From: Trametes villosa
Lineage: Eukaryota > Basidiomycota > Agaricomycetes > Polyporales > Polyporaceae
Direction: 5' to 3'
Length of the DNA: 64,000 nt
NCBI GenBank assembly: GCA_002964805.2
Contig: PUDQ02000010.1
Coordinates: forward strand, 310,001-374,000
In this document: positions 23,785 through 36,000 of the stretch, piece by piece
Layout: every line of letters starts with the position of its first letter
Position numbering within the stretch: position 1 is the stretch's first letter
Translations under genes and position numbers: made by a program
The notes under the pieces: generated by a model
The model's input: the letters and a program-made list of their open reading frames with translations, nothing else
What the model was told of the DNA's origin: nothing
Database searches by the model: none

Positions 23785-25297
23785 CTACGCAACATTCAGG
23801 TGGAAGGCGGATTGACACGAGTCGGAGCCGTCCAGCCTCCACCGTAGATCTGGATCACGGATGTTGAGCATGAGGCGATTTATGAGCGTCGTGGAGATGC
23901 TGTGAGAGACACGGGAGATTCAGTATGATACTCAGCTGCGGCCAAGAAGGAGTGCTTGAATGAGAGGACGTACACGTTCGTGAGCGTGGTGCTGATACTT
24001 TTGTGTACGGGCTGCCCGTGACACGGATCAGCTAAGGACAAATTTGACGATGAACTGGGGAGCGGCCTACCTTCGCGAGCTGTCAGAATGAAGATTTGTT
24101 AGGATTGGTCGCGGGCATGTACGCAGAGGTGGACGCACCGAATATGCCAGTACGTTAGACAGATAACATACGAACAGGACTCTGCATGCTTCCTAGTCAG
24201 CCGGCGCCGCACAGTCAATAAGTCTGCTACGCACGCAAAGTATATTGTCCCTACATGTGGTGTCTCGTCAGCTTCGTAGAAAAACACAGAGAACGGTTCG
24301 GAATTGTCGACGAACCGTCTCGTAGCATGACGTGGAAAAAGCCGCCCTTCCAGGACCACCCGAGCTTGATTGTCCGCCGCAACGTCAGGACAAACACAGT
24401 GGCATCAATCGCCATAATCGCGCTCCACACGAAGGCGAGGTCATATCCCCTTCGAAGTTCGTGGTGAGCCTGTCAATCCCCGCACGGAGCTACACGAGCC
24501 GAAGCTACTCACTCTTGCCGGGATAATGCCAAGACGCAGCCGGTCTGCTCGAACGCCTCCGCATACATCACGATCGGCCTAGGCGTCAGGTTTCCGACGA
24601 CGAGAACCCACTACATGTACGAACTCAGCAAATCGCTCGGGAGAGACGCTGGGGCAAGATTTACTATGCTGATGGCACCGCCCGCGCCGATCATGGTGAG
24701 GAGCAGGGCGAAGACGCGGCGGTCGCGCACGTATAGCGCGTAAGTCCGGAGCATCATCAATGCCGCCGCAACGCCCTGGATGACCATGCTGATGAAGCGA
24801 CGGTACTGCTGGAACTCCCGACATCTTGCGAAAGTGTATATGCTCAGCTTCAACGTGTTCACAGAACCGAGAGGGGAACGTACCGCTACAATGAAGCCTG
24901 TCAATATACCAGTTTGGATATGAGATTTGGGACTCACCGACGGGGGGACGTGGAGAAGTCCAAAGAATTCGATGATCACGGGAATGTGGCCGAGGACGGA
25001 TATGTACCTGTTGAGAAAGAACAGACACGAGGGCCACGAGAGCTTGCCGGTCCAGTATCGTTCGACCTCGTCAGGGACGGTCAACGCGAAGTCGTAGTAT
25101 AGTAAGGCTGATGCGAGGGCTCGCGTCAGCACGGTTTGATTGGTTAGGGTGAACGTAACGGGACTTACCGAAAGCGACCGAATGCAGTATTCGATTGGTG
25201 TAGTTGTATTCGATACTGAAGAGCCCTGGTGAGAACCGAAAGGGAGGAGAGCTGAAGAGAATACTCACATTACGCTTACAGGAATGATCGTGCTCAT
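23785..25297 (-). CDS. DUF6533 multi-pass membrane protein
   Basis: Member of a large mushroom family of multi-helix membrane proteins of unknown function. Pieced from several small exons: MSTIIPVSV, then IEYNYTNRILHSVAFALLYY, DFALTVPDEVERYW and LSWPSCLFFLNRYISVLGHI (the DUF6533 motif), then REFQQYRRF, VAAALMMLRTYALYVRDRRV, WVLVVGNLTPRPIVMYAEAF, AIMAIDATVFVLTLRRTIKL, VMLRDGTIYFAC and finally STTLINRLMLNIRDP, with a stop at 23785-23787. All three family blocks (LLYYD, LRTYALY, NRLMLNIRDP) are present, so the gene is largely intact. Several introns need weak splice sites and one exon may be only 8 nt, so exon borders are tentative and mild decay is possible. Confidence 0.62.
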
Positions 25298-26887
25298 GGC
25301 ACTTGTTGTAACGTTGCGGTCCGGCGCAAGCAGCTGATCGTGGAAGGTCAATTGGACTGTAAACGAGTGTTGAGGTAGCTTGTGCCTTGTCTAGGGATCG
25401 AGGTGGCGGGCACGACCTTCGAAACAGCAGAGGTCTTGTGCCTTCATATATCGAGGGCACGTCACCGAACGCTGTCAATGTTTGTCCCCTGACTACTCGC
25501 ACTCAATCCCTGGAAGCACGCTGCGCGGGAGATCAACGGATTCCATCTAGAGGGTGAACAGGCGATTGACGTCGGCGAGCGGACTGCCGAGTGTGGGAGT
25601 GAGCGGTCAAAAGTGATAGATGAGTGGGAAACAGCGGTCGGAGCAAGGTAGCCCCTTCGATGATGGCACAGCAGAGCCCGCCGGTAAGTGTTGGTCTAGT
25701 TTGAAGCAACGGCATTACCAAGGCGCCAGCTAAGAGTTGAGTGTCCACGAAAGCCAAGCCGGATCGTAAAGCGACAAGGTGCAGCGAAGAGATGCTAGAG
25801 AGGGTCGGCCTCCTGCATGCAAATATTGACACGGTCCTCCGAGTACTATCAGCTGGCGGAGTCGCAGATAGAAGATTGATCAACACGAAGAACCTTGTCT
25901 ATGTTGTCATCCACTGCCTACCTGTGAGTCTATTACCCCAATTCGAGCGTGAGCAGTGCGATACCCTTCGCGGCGCCCTCGAGGCGGTGGTAGGCAAGCG
26001 CTTAATCACGGTCGCACGAGAGGACGCATCAGCCAAGCGACACAGTGTGGGTGTGGAGGGTAGGCATGATCATACACTTGAGTACTTCATAGAACAAAGC
26101 TAAAGCAGTTGTTAGGGAGTCAGCCATGTTCTCGCTGATGAGTATGGTTTGACTGACACTTGCGTGAAGAGGGCGCGTCCTCGCCCGCTGACACCCGCCG
26201 AGGGATTGGTGGCTCACAATGGTATGCCCGCTGCGGTAGAACCCAGAAGTCGATGCTTTGTATCGACTGACGCCATCGCATCATGTCCAAACAGCTGGAT
26301 CTCCTGCCGAACAGATTGTTAGACAGATGTCAGCTGGAATGCCTCACGGAACAGAGCATAGTACCGCGCGAGTACTTACCTGTACTGCATTGTACGCGTA
26401 CGGTATACATGTGTGCGTGAGGTTTGATCAAACCCTTCCCCTGCACTGAGCCGCTGCGTATCCGGATGTGGAGGAAAGCATGATAGATCTTTACCTAGTC
26501 CGCCGTGTTACATATAGCTTCAAAGAAGCTTCAATTCTAGCGGTTTGCAATTGATCAGGCAAAAGGGACGTGAGCAGTGGGTCAATCCCGCCGACGAATC
26601 CAGGTCCGCTTAGAGGAGATATAGAAGCTTTGCTGAAGTCCGCTTAACGCTACTAGGTCGTTTCGCAGAGTTGATAGCCTGAGGGTACAAACGAGTGAAG
26701 CTTGAAGCTTCTGAAGGGACACCGAGGACAACATGGGATCCACCGGGAGTTGCCTGTAAAGGGCGATTATATAAGCCTTAAATTCAGGGACTATGGGCGC
26801 CTAGCGCACTTCGTACATTGCATCGATCCCCACCACCACTCGCACCCGCTCCGCCCTCTTCCCCTCGTCTGCTGCCCGTAGAACACG
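25298..26887. other. Intergenic, 1.6 kb, DUF6533 gene to Ubc15-type E2 gene
   Basis: No supported gene. On - around 26050-26140 the frame reads ENMADSLTTALALFYEVLK, faintly like the DUF6534 membrane family, but flanking frames close quickly. A 120-codon open frame on + (25741-26103) shows no domain. If the DUF6534 likeness is real, this is a degraded membrane-protein gene. Confidence 0.4.
26768..26775 (+). promoter_or_regulatory. TATA box of the Ubc15-type E2 gene
   Basis: TATATAAG lies 120 nt upstream of the ATG at 26888 in an otherwise plain region. Confidence 0.55.
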
Positions 26888-27894
26888 ATGACCTCGAGGA
26901 CAGGCACGCCCGGGAGCGTCGCGTCTAACACGCTCCTCCTTCGCCGTCAACTGACGGAACTCACCAAGCATCCTGTGGAAGGCTTTTCGGCAGGTGCGTC
27001 CTGACTTGTCCCCGGGACATCCGGATCGCTGACCGGGCTGGCGCATGGTCTCTTGTCATCTCATTGCAATTTCTCTTGAACCCCTGCGTATGCTACTATA
27101 TAGGACTCGTCGACGACAACAACCTCTATGAGTGGGAGGTCATGATTATTGGGTACGTCTGCGGCTCACTCTCCCCTACCGCGGGGTACTGGTATTGATC
27201 TACGCGATTGTGTACCTCCTCAGTCCGCCGGACACCATCTAGTATGTCGCAAAAATATGTCCCTGCACGTCGTGTCACAGGGCTGTACTAACTTGCACAG
27301 TGAGGGCGGTTTCTTCAAGGCGCGCCTATCCTTCCCCGAGGACTTCCCCCTGAACCCTCCGAAGATGAAGTTCATCACACCGATGTGGCATCCGAATAGT
27401 ACGCCAATCCGTTACCTTACGTACGGTTATTGTTGTCTCACTACGTACGGTCTAGTTTACCCCGATGGCGTGGTGTGCATTTCCATCCTGGTAAGCAGGT
27501 TTATAACATTTGTTATCTTCCATGCGTCAACACGCTCTCTTTCAGCATCCACCAGGCGAAGACCAGTACGGCTACGAGGACTCCGGCGAGCGGTGGCTAC
27601 CTGTGCATACCATCGAGTCGATTGTAAGTAGCATATATGCAATGACCGCCTACCGAGCATTTGCTGAATGTACCCCATCAGCTCTTGAGTGTTATCTCCC
27701 TCCTCTCCTCCGATACGCCGAATCTCGACAGTCCAGCCAACGTCGACGCGGCCAAGGAGGTACGGACCGACTTTGATGGTACGTCATTCGTCTACTCATT
27801 GTCGATGAATGTGCTAATTCTCCTGGATGCATCAGGATACAAGAAGAAGGTCCGACGGCTGGTGAGGCGTAGTGCCGAGGAGGCATTCGACTGA
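26888..27894 (+). CDS. Ubiquitin-conjugating enzyme E2, Ubc15/UBE2G1 type
   Basis: E2 enzyme that carries ubiquitin as a thioester and passes it to target lysines with an E3. About 179 aa in seven exons, starting [20 protein letters not shown]. The UBC fold markers are [30 protein letters not shown], the HPN motif at 88-90 and catalytic Cys98 in [12 protein letters not shown]. The acidic-loop insertion [17 protein letters not shown] after the active site is the hallmark of the UBE2G/Ubc7/Cdc34 group; the C-terminus [11 protein letters not shown] fits S. pombe Ubc15 and animal UBE2G1 rather than UBE2G2. A UBE2G2-type relative lies at 38255-39442. No frame breaks; all splice phases agree. Confidence 0.92.
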
Positions 27895-28552
27895 GCCATT
27901 GGGTTGCCGTCGCAACCCCGGCCTCCGTTGGTCGCCCACACCCCCGCCCCCTGCCTTGCCATACTCGGACTTCACTTGTTGATGCCCCCTCACGCATTCA
28001 CGTCTTTGGGTCTTCTCAGCTGTATAGTGCTTTGTGGTTCGTCAGTCCCTCGCCTTTCCGACATCCCAACACGCTCTATCCCCTTTCATATCCACCCATC
28101 GTCCTCCCCTTCTTCCCTCGAGAGCAGCTTGCACCTCGTTTGCCCTCTCAAACCGTTTCCTTGATGACGCGCCCCGTACGCCCCTCTCGCAATGTTGTCA
28201 ATACGAATGTTTGTATCAAGATATAGCAGCTCTTCCCGTGTTGTATTCTTCACTCGCTATGTGTTTTATTCTCCTTGTTGGATCCTGAGCACACCCTGTG
28301 TCTACGAACTCGGCGACATCTGAGGCCTTTCAACATGGAATAGGTGCGCCGCCGACCCGTTTTACCAGTAGCTGGGGCGATACACTGACACAATGACAGA
28401 CGTTCTTTTCCACTCCACCTTTCGCGAGCTCACCGAGCCTTTCCACTCTAGCACATTGTATCTGATGTCATGAGGGTACGTATGAAATCAAAGAGAACAA
28501 CTTCTGAGTGCATGCAGGCATGGATTGGTGGACATCGCACGATCACTGGCCA
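27895..28552. other. Convergent 3' region, E2 gene to UPF0261 gene
   Basis: About 660 bp, pyrimidine-rich on + (27960-28200), probably long 3' UTRs. No gene recognised. Confidence 0.6.
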
Positions 28553-29938
28553 CTACTCGACACTGCTCTCGGCCGACTGCTTTCCATCCTCGCTACTGCG
28601 TTCCGAGGGCTCCAGCTGCATCATTCGCACTAAGCTCTGCACCATGCCCTCCACGAAGGCTGGGTCGTTGATGTCCTCGTCTCGCTCGACGACTGTTATT
28701 CGGTGCTCCTCATCGGCTTTCCCGAACGCATCTTTCAAGGCCCGGATCAACGCCTCGTCCGCTTCTGCATCCCGGAACGGCTCCCCCTCCTTGTCGAGTG
28801 CGCTCACTCCGCCCCGCGGGACCCACACCTCCGTCCTGTCCGGTCGTGCGCCCGCCCCGCACAGCTTTTCCGCGAGCGTGCGTCCCAGCCTCGCACACTC
28901 TTCGCGCGTGGTGCGCATGAGGGTGATAGATGGGTTGTGCTCCCACAGGTTGCGACCCTCCGCTGTGAACTTCTCCGGCACCGTGTCGCGCGGCCCAAAG
29001 TTCACCATGTCGAGCGCACCGAGCGACACGACCTGCGGCACGCCCGCCCGCGCGGCGGCCTCGAGCCGGTGCGGGCCCGCACTCAGGATCCCGCCGACGA
29101 GCTCGTCTGCGAGCTCGGTCGTCGTCAGGTCGAGGACCCCGTCGAAGAAGCCCTCGGACGTCAGCCGCTCGAGCGCGCGCCCCCCGGCCCCGGTCGCGTG
29201 GAAGACGTAGGGCGTGCACGGGTACTGGGCGAGTAGCTCGCGTGCATAGGTCACCGCGGGCGTGGTCACCCCAAACATCGTGATCGCGATGCGTTTGCGC
29301 CTCCGCTCTCCCCCTCCCCCGCCATCGCCCTCCGTATCCTCGCGGCGAAGTCGGGCGCAGTATGCACGCGCCATGCCGGCAACGGCTCCCGCAGCATTGT
29401 CGAGGATCGGACACAGGATATCGTTCAGACCAGCGATGTCAACGACGCTGTAAAGCAGCGCGACGTCCGCCTCGCCGACGAGCGGCCGCACGTCGCCCGC
29501 GGCCATCGTGCTCACGAGCAGCTTCGGGAAGCCGAGCGGGAGGCGGCGCATTGCCGCGGCGGAGAGCGCGGAGCCGCCGGAGCCGCCGAGGGCGAGGAAG
29601 GCGTGGATGCGGTGCGAGGCGGCGAGAGAGGCGAGGAGGGGCGCGGCGTGTGCGGAGAGGGTGGTGATGAGCTGGGCGCGGGGGAGGGTGGAGATGTCCG
29701 AGGATGGGGATGGGGATGAAGAAGAGGAGGGGGGAGAAGCTGGGTGGGCAAGGACAGCGGATTGCGGGATGTCGACGGCGGGGTGCGTGCTTGGTGTCCG
29801 CCCGACGTCGATGAGTGTGACGCGGACGTGGTGCTCGCTGATGAGTCGATCGCGAACGTAGAGCAGCTCCTCGAGCTTGGTGTCGCACGTCCCGAGGAGG
29901 GCTACGCATGGCGGTTGCGTGAGGTCTGCTTCCGACAT
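28553..29938 (-). CDS. UPF0261 protein (Tm-1-like ATP-binding domain)
   Basis: Single-exon gene, 461 aa, starting MSEADLTQPP; an upstream in-frame TTG is not used as a start. It begins with the family signature CVALLGTCDTKLEELLYVRD and continues with LGGSGGSALSAAAMRRLPLG, FPKLLVSTMAAGDVRP, KRIAITMFGVTTPAV, YVFHATGAGGRALERL, LDLTTTELADELVGG and VSLGALDMVNFGPRDTVPEK. UPF0261 is the N-terminal half of plant Tm-1, which binds ATP and tobamovirus replication protein; in bacteria it is a stand-alone protein of unsettled metabolic role. The next gene upstream encodes the matching C-terminal TIM barrel. A Gly/Pro/Ser-rich loop (about residue 75) is local. A TATATAT box lies at 30018-30024. Confidence 0.9.
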   Translation of the reverse strand: MSEADLTQPPCVALLGTCDTKLEELLYVRDRLISEHHVRVTLIDVGRTPSTHPAVDIPQSAVLAHPASPPSSSSSPSPSSDISTLPRAQLITTLSAHAAPLLASLAASHRIHAFLALGGSGGSALSAAAMRRLPLGFPKLLVSTMAAGDVRPLVGEADVALLYSVVDIAGLNDILCPILDNAAGAVAGMARAYCARLRREDTEGDGGGGGERRRKRIAITMFGVTTPAVTYARELLAQYPCTPYVFHATGAGGRALERLTSEGFFDGVLDLTTTELADELVGGILSAGPHRLEAAARAGVPQVVSLGALDMVNFGPRDTVPEKFTAEGRNLWEHNPSITLMRTTREECARLGRTLAEKLCGAGARPDRTEVWVPRGGVSALDKEGEPFRDAEADEALIRALKDAFGKADEEHRITVVERDEDINDPAFVEGMVQSLVRMMQLEPSERSSEDGKQSAESSVE

Positions 29939-30017
29939 CGAGGGCACCAATGGCGCGAGGTATGGCTACAGTCAGGATTTGGGGGCGGCCCTTTCGGCTC
30001 ATGTCACTGGCTTACAG

Positions 30018-30024
30018 TATATAT
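30018..30024 (-). promoter_or_regulatory. TATA box of the UPF0261 gene
   Basis: TATATAT (either strand) lies 80-86 nt upstream of the UPF0261 start codon, showing the gene has its own promoter rather than sharing a transcript with the TIM-barrel gene upstream. Confidence 0.5.
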
Positions 30025-30581
30025 GCTCCCCTCCAGAGCTCTTACGGAAGTCAGCGGCCTATAACAATCCATGAGAGCGAGTAGCTTGACAATCGTCACA
30101 TGTGCGGCTGCGACGTCATGGCAAGTTTTAAATGCTGTCGGTCCTCGCATTGCTCTATAGTAACGCCCATATGAATATGAGATGCCAGATTCTCCGTTTT
30201 CTCGTTCTACGAACCGGTTGGCGGGACGGACATGCATTCGGCAAAGTATTACAACGCGGTCACGTTATCATGCGACGCGTCTGTGGCGTCGGTGTCTCAA
30301 GCGCAGACGGCAGACTCAGGCGGTCTCGCGACTGTTTTTTGGAGGCCGGTAGCAAGCGTTACTAGGTGAGTTCTACGCTGGTATCGGGTGAGCATTTAAC
30401 TGCAACACGACCGAGTAAGAGAGGGGGGCGATTACCTTCACATAAATAGCTCAGGTTGGAACATCATCGACGAGGCGCGTTTGTAGTCGTGTACAATATC
30501 GTGCTTTTCTGACGAGTTACTCCTGTCATGGTGTGGGCATAGGCGGAGGTATGTAGATATGCTACGCACCTCATTCATTTC
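30025..30581. other. Intergenic between UPF0261 and TIM-barrel genes
   Basis: Less GC-rich stretch with no gene or repeat recognised; it holds the TIM-barrel gene 3' side and distal UPF0261 promoter. Confidence 0.6.
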
Positions 30582-31526
30582 CTACACGACTTTCTTGCCA
30601 AGCGTTATATTCTTGAACCTTCTCGCATTCTCCTCTACGGCTGTCTCCACCGGGAGCCGCTCCATGCTCGACGCGCCGAAGAATCCGTGAACGCCCTCGG
30701 TCCGTTGCAGCACGTACTCGGCATCTTCAGCCGTCGCAATCGGGCCCCCGTGACACAACACGATGATCTCCGCGTTCACCTTCACCGCCGCATCGCGACA
30801 CTCCTGTATCCTCTGCACGCAGTCGTCCAGCGTCACGCTCGTCCGCGCGCCGATGCTCCCGGACGTCGTCAGCCCCATGTGCACGACGACGACGTCCGCG
30901 CCCGCCTGCGCCATCGCCTCCGCGTCCGCGGCGTTGAAGACGTACGGGGTCGTGAGCAGCCCGAGGCGGCGCGCCTCGCGCACCATGTCGACCTCGCGCG
31001 CGTACGACATGCCCGTCTCCTCGAGGTTCTGCCGGAAGGTGCCGTCGATGAGGCCGACGGTGGGGAAGTTCTGCACGCCGCAGAATCCGAGGTCTTTGAG
31101 CTCGCGCAGGAAGCGTGGCATGGAGCGGAAGGGGTCCGTGGCGCAGACTCCGGCCAGGAGGGCGGCGTTTTGGACGACGGGGACGACCTCCTTTGCCTGT
31201 ATGCGTCTTCAGCACAGGGAAAGGTTGAATGTGTCATCGTGCCACACGTAGGCTTTTGGATCCACACGGGGACAAGAAGGAAAATTACGCACCATGTCTA
31301 CCACGATGGCGTTGGCGTCCCCGTAAGGCATCAGACCTGCGAGAGAGCCTGCGCCAGCCATCCTGAACCGACCGCTGTTGTAGATGACGATGATGTCTGC
31401 GCCGCCTTTCTCGACGAACTTGGCTGTCAAACCGATGCCCGCGCCTGCCCCGAGGATCATACGACCTTGCGAGATGGTATGTCGGAGGCGGGCCAGAGCC
31501 TCTTCGCGGTTTGTCGGGGACGCCAT
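30582..31526 (-). CDS. TIM-barrel (PEP-hydrolase-like) protein, Tm-1 C-terminal-half homologue
   Basis: TIM-barrel protein of the phosphoenolpyruvate-hydrolase-like family, roughly 285 aa in two exons. It starts [20 protein letters not shown], then [37 protein letters not shown] and [14 protein letters not shown]; an intron of about 100 nt follows (about 31198-31292). Exon 2 has [72 protein letters not shown] and [15 protein letters not shown]. These are the glycine-rich phosphate-binding loops of the barrel. In plants the same domain is fused behind UPF0261 in Tm-1; here it is the next gene on the same strand. Enzymatic activity is not established. Confidence 0.9.
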
Positions 31527-33010
31527 GATCGAGATTCGATACGCGGGTGTAGGCAGATAGTGTGCCAGTCGCGACAAGTGGTGGTTTGGGTGAAGACGTT
31601 CCAAGAGCATGCAAGCGTGGGACGCAATACTTATTCGTGTTTTGCTCTATAAATGGGTCGTATGCGATGTCGTCACTGTGCTGTCCCACGACCGGTCGAC
31701 TCGGGAGTGTCTAGGCTAACTATGCGTTGAGGTGGGATGCATTATGATGGCAAGGTTGAGGGAGATTCATCTTCGGTGTCGAAGGCACAGTCTTATACGT
31801 GCGCGTCGAGGATTTTGTGTCAGTAAAAGACCGTAGAGTCCTTCATGCGGCGTGCCAAACCGGTAAGATTGAGTACGATTATGCAAGGCTATCGCTGGGC
31901 TCTCGGTCAATCTAGGCTCGCCCAGAAAGTCTTTTGAAGTCCCAATACATCGTGAATACCGATAGTCGACTCTTCCGAAAAGCGGTAAAGAGGCCGACCT
32001 GCGTACGTGTGGCGGCTAGCTGCTGGAATTCAACTTCAAACTCGAGGCTCGAGTTATGTGTCGCATATATGTAACAGCATAAGCACGACACCCCAGGTTC
32101 CCACTACTCGAGCTCAGTGTTGCAAGCCAGAGGTGATTCTCGAGAACGATTGGGGAAGCTAAGAGATTACGTATAGGAGGAGAGAGCTGAAGAAAGAGAC
32201 TCGAGGACGATCGAGTCTGTGGCGCCGGAACACACGGACTCATAAACGCCCATAGCAAACGAGCACCTCGCGAAATGTGTAAATCTTGGAATCTGGAGGG
32301 CGCGCTTGCCTCTAGTGCTGCACAGATACGAGTGAATACGCTCGAAGGCCCGTATCTACTTAATATGTATCGATATTCTCATCCCGGCGCAGGGTATGTA
32401 CTCGGATCGTATTGTACGCCTATCGTACTCATATTACTTATATGCTTATGTACTGATATTTACTCGTGAATGGTCGCGTCGTATCAGTACGCAATGTCTC
32501 CCCCGAAGCCGCCCTTCAGCCACTCTTTCGCGACAATTGTGATCGACGCCGTCTCACACAGCAACGCCAGAGCAGTTGACGAGCGGATCCCCGACGCGTT
32601 CGGGGCCAGGGGAGCGCGACGCGCGACGATGACCAGGCCGGCTTCGCGGTGGTTGGTTGGGCGCCTATATCACGTTCTCTGTACTCGGAGTACAAGTACG
32701 TAGGTCGGGGTTGTACTCTACTCTAATCGGACTTTTAACGTATTGTACGGGTTAATACTACGTGACCTCCCGGAGTACGAAACTCCGGTATGTATTCGTA
32801 CTCGTATCGATATTCATAAAGTTTGTTGAATACTACTCGTATTTCTGTGCAGCACTACTTGCCTCCGCTCGCTCACCCACTCGGACGCCCTCGCCCCTTC
32901 GCTCTGCCTCGCGAATCTTCTTCTGGTAGCGCTGTAACCTAGGTGTACTGTGGTCAAGTAAATCTGGGGCGTAAATCACGCGCGCGGCGCGCTAGGGAGT
33001 TTCGTACGCT
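31527..33010. other. Intergenic, 1.5 kb, rich in GTACTCG-type words
   Basis: No gene recognised. Relatively AT-rich between 32290 and 32870, with many GTACT/AGTAC words and two inverted repeats (32681-32693 and 32770-32788). It includes the upstream regions of the TIM-barrel gene (-) and RPC2 (+). Confidence 0.6.
32770..32788. repeat. Inverted repeat, 7-bp arms and 5-nt loop
   Basis: CCGGAGT and ACTCCGG flank ACGAA, a perfect hairpin-forming palindrome about 230 nt upstream of the RPC2 start. A related perfect palindrome, GTACTC-G-GAGTAC, lies at 32681-32693. Confidence 0.7.
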
Positions 33011-36000
33011 ATGGCGACACACGGAGACGGGGAAGAGGATTGGGCTGGGCTCGAGCAGCCCAACTGGCGCGGTTTGGGACTCACGGATCCCATCAAGAGC
33101 GTAGAGGTGTGTCCGTAAGTCTCAACTTTCCCAGTATCACAACTTCACGCCAATTACGCCCAGGACAAATGGCTGCTCCTCCCGGCCTTCCTGAAAGTGA
33201 AGGGTCTCGTGAAACAACACATAGACTCCTTCAACTACTTCGTGGACGTCGATATCAAGAATATCTTGAAAGCCAATAACAAGGTCACGTCGGATGTCGA
33301 CCCCCGCTTTTGGCTGAAGTACACAGACATCGTGGTCGGCTTCCCGGATAGGACGGACGCGGACGCCATTGACAAGAGCGTCACGCCCCACGAATGCCGG
33401 CTGCGCGATACGACGTACAGCGCGCCAATACTCGTGACGATACAGTATACGCGCGGAAAAAGCGTCGTCCGGCGCGCGAACGTGAACATTGGCCGCCTAC
33501 CCATCATGCTCCGGAGTAACAAGTGTGTCCTGACGGGACGCACGGAGGCGCAGCTCGCGCGCATGACGGAGTGCCCTCTGGACCCGGGAGGGTACTTCAT
33601 CGTGAAAGGCACCGAGAAGGTCATCCTTGTCCAGGAGCAGCTGAGCAAGAACCGCATCATCGTCGAAGTTGACCCGACCAAGGGCGTCGTGCAGGCGTCA
33701 TGTACCTCGTGAGTCACCCCTTGGCAAGCGCGTCGGATGGCGAACTGACACGCCCGCCCAGGTCGACACACGGCGGTCTGAAGTCGAAGACGTATGTCGC
33801 GACGAAGAAGGGAAAAATCTATCTACGGCACAACTCTATACACGAAGACGTCCCGATTGTCATCGCGCTCAAGGCGCTCGGCATCCAGTCGGACAAGGAA
33901 ATCCTCTTGCTCACGGCCGGCAACCACGAAGCTTACAAGTCCTCGTTCTCGCCGAACTTAGAGGATGCGGCGAAACTCGGGGTCTTTACGCGCCACCAAG
34001 CCCTGGAGTGGATTGGCTCCAGAGTCAAGGTCAACCGCAGGGTAATGGGCCCGCGACGGCCAGCATGGGAGGAGGCATTGGAGGCGCTCGCCACGATCGT
34101 GCTCGCCCATGTGCCCGTGAACGGGCTGGACTTCCGGTCGAAAGCGGTCTTCGTCGCGACCATGACTCGCCGCGTCCTCATGGCCATGGACGATGAGAAG
34201 ATGGTCGATGACCGGGATTACGTGGGTAACAAGCGGCTGGAACTGTGCGCATACATTTTACGTCGTGTGCGGCGTCATGAAAAAGCTGACTCTGCCGCAG
34301 CGCGGGACAGCTTCTGGCGCTGCTGTTCGAGGACCTGTTCAAGACGTTCAACGCCAACCTCAAGGCGGCAATCGACAAGGTCCTGAAGAAGCCGTCGCGT
34401 ACGAGCGAGTTTGACGCGTTCAACACCATGCAGTTCCAGGGGGACCACATCACGGCGGGCTTCGTGCGCGCGATCTCGACGGGTAATTGGTCCCTGAAAC
34501 GCTTCAAGATGGAGCGGGCGGGCGTCACGCACGTCCTCAGCCGTCTCTCGTTCGTCTCTGCCCTCGGCATGATGACCCGCATCTCGTCCCAGTTCGAGAA
34601 GACGCGCAAGGTCAGTGGGCCTCGAGCGTTGCAGCCCAGTCAATGGGGCATGCTGTGTCCGAGCGACACGCCAGAAGGCGAAGCGTGCGGGCTAGTCAAG
34701 AACCTTGCCCTGATGACGCACATCACGACGGACGTCGACGAGGAACCGATCATCCGGATAGCGTTCATGCTCGGAGTAGAAGGTGCGTCCATACAGGGCC
34801 CGAGCCCGCTGGCGCCCCGTGCTTCCCTGACCCGACCTGTCTATCGCAGACATCAGCTTAGCGACCGGGACTGAGATCTATGGGCCGCACACCTTCGTCG
34901 TCAACGTCAACGGGACCATTATCGGCCTGACGCGGTACCCCGCGCGCTTCGTCAGCAATTTCCGCCGGCTGCGGCGCGCAGGACGGTTCAGCGAGTTCGT
35001 CAGCGTGTACATCAATCACCACCACCGGACTGTGCTCATCGCGAGCGACGGCGGGCGCATCTGCCGGCCCATGATCATCGTCGAGAACGGCAGGCCGAAG
35101 GTTACGTCGGAGCATGTCGGGGTGAGAGCCGCTATCCGTTTGACATTATCGCCCGCGCGCTCACGCACCCGCGCGTTCCCAGCAATTGAAGCAGGGGCAG
35201 CTGACGTTCGACGACTTTCTGCGCAAGGGCCTCGTGGAGTACCTCGACGTCAACGAGGAGAACGACTCGTTCATCGCGCTGTACGAGAAGGACATCGTGC
35301 CAGGAACGACGCACTTGGAGATCGAGCCGTTCACCCTCCTCGGCGCCGTCGCGGGCCTGATCCCGTACCCGCACCACAACCAGTCGCCCCGGAATACCTA
35401 CCAATGCGCCATGGGCAAGCAAGCCATCGGCGCGATCGGGTACAACCAGCTGAACCGGATCGACACGCTCCTGTACCTCTCCGTCTACCCCCAGCAGCCC
35501 ATGGTGAAGACAAAGACCATTGAGTTGATCGGGTACGACCGCCTCCCTGCAGGGCAGAACGCCACCGTGGCGGTGATGAGTTATTCGGGGTACGACATTG
35601 AGGACGCGCTCATCCTGAACAAGGTACGATTCGCTGCCGTTTCTCCCACAGCGATGTTGCGAAGCTAGCTTGGCTGATTGCGTGCCGGTTCCTAGGCTTC
35701 GCTGGACCGTGGATATGGGCGGTGCCAAGTCCTGAGGAAGAACGCCACGCTCATCCGCAAGTATCCTAACGGGACGTGCGTACATCTCGTGGCAACGTCG
35801 CTTCCGGAAGCAGTGGCTGAGATCCCCACCCACAGATACGACCGTCTGGCGGACGCGCCCCTGGACGAGAACGGGCAGGTGCAGAAGAAGTACGACATCA
35901 TCCAGCCCGACGGCCTCGCAGGCGTCGGCGAGCGCGTCGACCCGGGCGACGTGTACATCAACAAGCAGACGCCGACGAACGCGAACGACAACTCGTTCAC

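Noticed and set aside
25741..26103. 120-codon open frame on +
   Set aside because: No domain, no upstream promoter signal, and the opposite strand is equally open.
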